Part shown: one piece after another, positions 63,144 through 64,000 of the stretch
Position numbering within the stretch: position 1 is the stretch's first letter
Layout of the letters: each line of letters starts with the position of its first letter
Assembly (NCBI RefSeq): GCF_002104335.1
Contig: NZ_CP020867.1
Coordinates: 1,711,206 to 1,775,205 of the forward strand
Direction of reading: 5' to 3'
DNA length: 64,000 bases
Origin: Campylobacter cuniculorum DSM 23162 = LMG 24588
GTDB lineage: Bacteria; Campylobacterota; Campylobacteria; Campylobacterales; Campylobacteraceae
Notes under the pieces: generated by a model
Databases searched by the model: none
Told to the model about the DNA's origin: nothing
Seen by the model: only the letters and a program-made list of their open reading frames with translations
Program-made: the position numbers and the translations under genes

Positions 63144-64000
63144 TGCATGCAAAAGAATTTTTAATGGAACTTTTGAAATTTAAATCCATAACGCCTCAAG
63201 ATGATGGAGCCTTAAATTTTATTGCCTTAGAATTGAGTCATTTTCAAGTTGTTTTCATTGAAAAAGAAGGAGTGAGAAATCTTTTGCTTACAAAAGAATT
63301 TTCTAAAGAAGGTGAGCATTTAGCCTTTGGAGGGCATATTGATGTGGTCAGTGCGGGAGAGGGCTGGGAGAGTCATCCTTTTAAACCCATAGAAAAAGAA
63401 GGTTTTATCTATGCAAGAGGGGCTCAAGATATGAAAAGCGGTTTAGCAGCCTTTCTTTGGGCAGCAAAAAAAGCAAATTTTAAAGGCTCAAGGCTTTCAA
63501 TGCTCATAACAAGCGATGAGGAAGGCGATGCAAAATATGGCACTTTAGAGCTTTTAAAATACATGAAAGAAAAGCAAATCCTGCCCGATTATGCTGTGGT
63601 TGCTGAAGCAACGTGTGTGAAAAAATTTGGCGATAGCATTAAAATCGGTCGGCGGGGCTCAATCAATGGGCGATTAACCATCAAAGGCAAACAAGGACAT
63701 GTGGCTTATCCTGAAAAATGTATCAATCCTATCCACGATTTTGCAGGAGTTTTAAAATTCTTAGCAGGATTTGACCTAGACCCCGGAAGTGCGGAATTTT
63801 CTCCCTCTAAAATCGTTATCACAGATATTCGTGGCGGAATGCAACTTCATAATGTGACGCCAAACGACTTAAAACTTATGTTTAATGTGCGAAATTCTCC
63901 AGATACAAGCCTTGAAGATGTGCGAAATTATATAGAAAAGATTTGTGAAGGCTTAAATTATGAGTTAGAACTCTCTCAAAGCTCCAAACCTTTTTTAACC
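63143..64000 (+). CDS. dapE: Succinyl-diaminopimelate desuccinylase DapE (cut by window end)
   Basis: DapE removes succinate in lysine/diaminopimelate synthesis. The 286 residues visible include metal-site residues His65 and Asp67 (GGHIDVV), Asp96 ([10 protein letters not shown]) and Glu126-127 (SDEEGDA). The M20 dimer region is partly present ([20 protein letters not shown]). The full protein should be near 365-375 aa, so about 80 are missing. Confidence 0.95.
   Translation, partial: MHAKEFLMELLKFKSITPQDDGALNFIALELSHFQVVFIEKEGVRNLLLTKEFSKEGEHLAFGGHIDVVSAGEGWESHPFKPIEKEGFIYARGAQDMKSGLAAFLWAAKKANFKGSRLSMLITSDEEGDAKYGTLELLKYMKEKQILPDYAVVAEATCVKKFGDSIKIGRRGSINGRLTIKGKQGHVAYPEKCINPIHDFAGVLKFLAGFDLDPGSAEFSPSKIVITDIRGGMQLHNVTPNDLKLMFNVRNSPDTSLEDVRNYIEKICEGLNYELELSQSSKPFLT

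Overview
The window is AT-rich chromosomal DNA of a Campylobacter species close to the C. jejuni group. Evidence for this is the chuABCD/chuZ haem locus, the cfbpABC iron transporter with its small upstream lipoprotein gene, flaG-fliD-fliS, a secDF-leuS-folC-mfd block, a CstII-like sialyltransferase, and a Tlp-type chemoreceptor. Gene order matches several C. jejuni blocks that I recall from memory, but they are joined in a different order, so this is a rearranged relative and probably not C. jejuni itself. I cannot name the species from the sequence alone.

Layout. 0.3-5.0 kb: HDOD protein, unknown protein, MFS transporter, a 52-aa acidic protein, moaC, a DUF493 protein and a coiled-coil-like protein. 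5.2-7.4 kb: chemoreceptor behind a T14 tract. 7.8-15.3 kb: mutY, kgtP-like permease and a radical SAM protein, with a 4.3-kb insertion between mutY and kgtP. The insertion is bounded by a 58/59-bp direct repeat and carries a DXS-like TPP enzyme, an MmcQ/YjbR protein and three HXXEE membrane-protein copies in different states of decay. 15.6-22.6 kb: CNNM/CBS protein and the haem-uptake locus chuABCD with divergent chuZ. 22.8-26.8 kb: flagellar cap genes, RNase P RNA and efp. 27.0-28.0 kb: a GT42 sialyltransferase switched off by a G8 tract.

28.2-43.4 kb: lnt, yajC, secD, secF, leuS, lptE-like, degenerate GGDEF protein, folC, M23 peptidase, bactofilin, mfd, AAA ATPase and a MagIII-like glycosylase, most of them overlapping or nearly touching (translationally coupled operon). 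43.5-44.9 kb: a methyltransferase/HNH nuclease pair, probably a type II restriction-modification system. 45.1-50.0 kb: small lipoprotein, cfbpABC and the carboxynorspermidine synthase-type dehydrogenase. 50.0-61.8 kb: an accessory region of decayed DNA, comprising a frameshifted dCTP deaminase/dUTPase-like gene, a very large minus-strand polyvalent-type protein gene split into three ORFs with repeated nuclease-fold-like modules, and an orphan fragment. 61.8-64.0 kb: sirtuin, LysE exporter and dapE (cut by the window end).

The most unusual parts are the repeat-rich polyvalent gene (51.9-61.0 kb), the repeat-bounded insertion at mutY/kgtP, and the homopolymer tracts (G8 in the sialyltransferase, A9/G10 in the polyvalent region, T14 before the chemoreceptor), which look like phase-variation points. 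All assignments come from reading the sequence; no database search was run.
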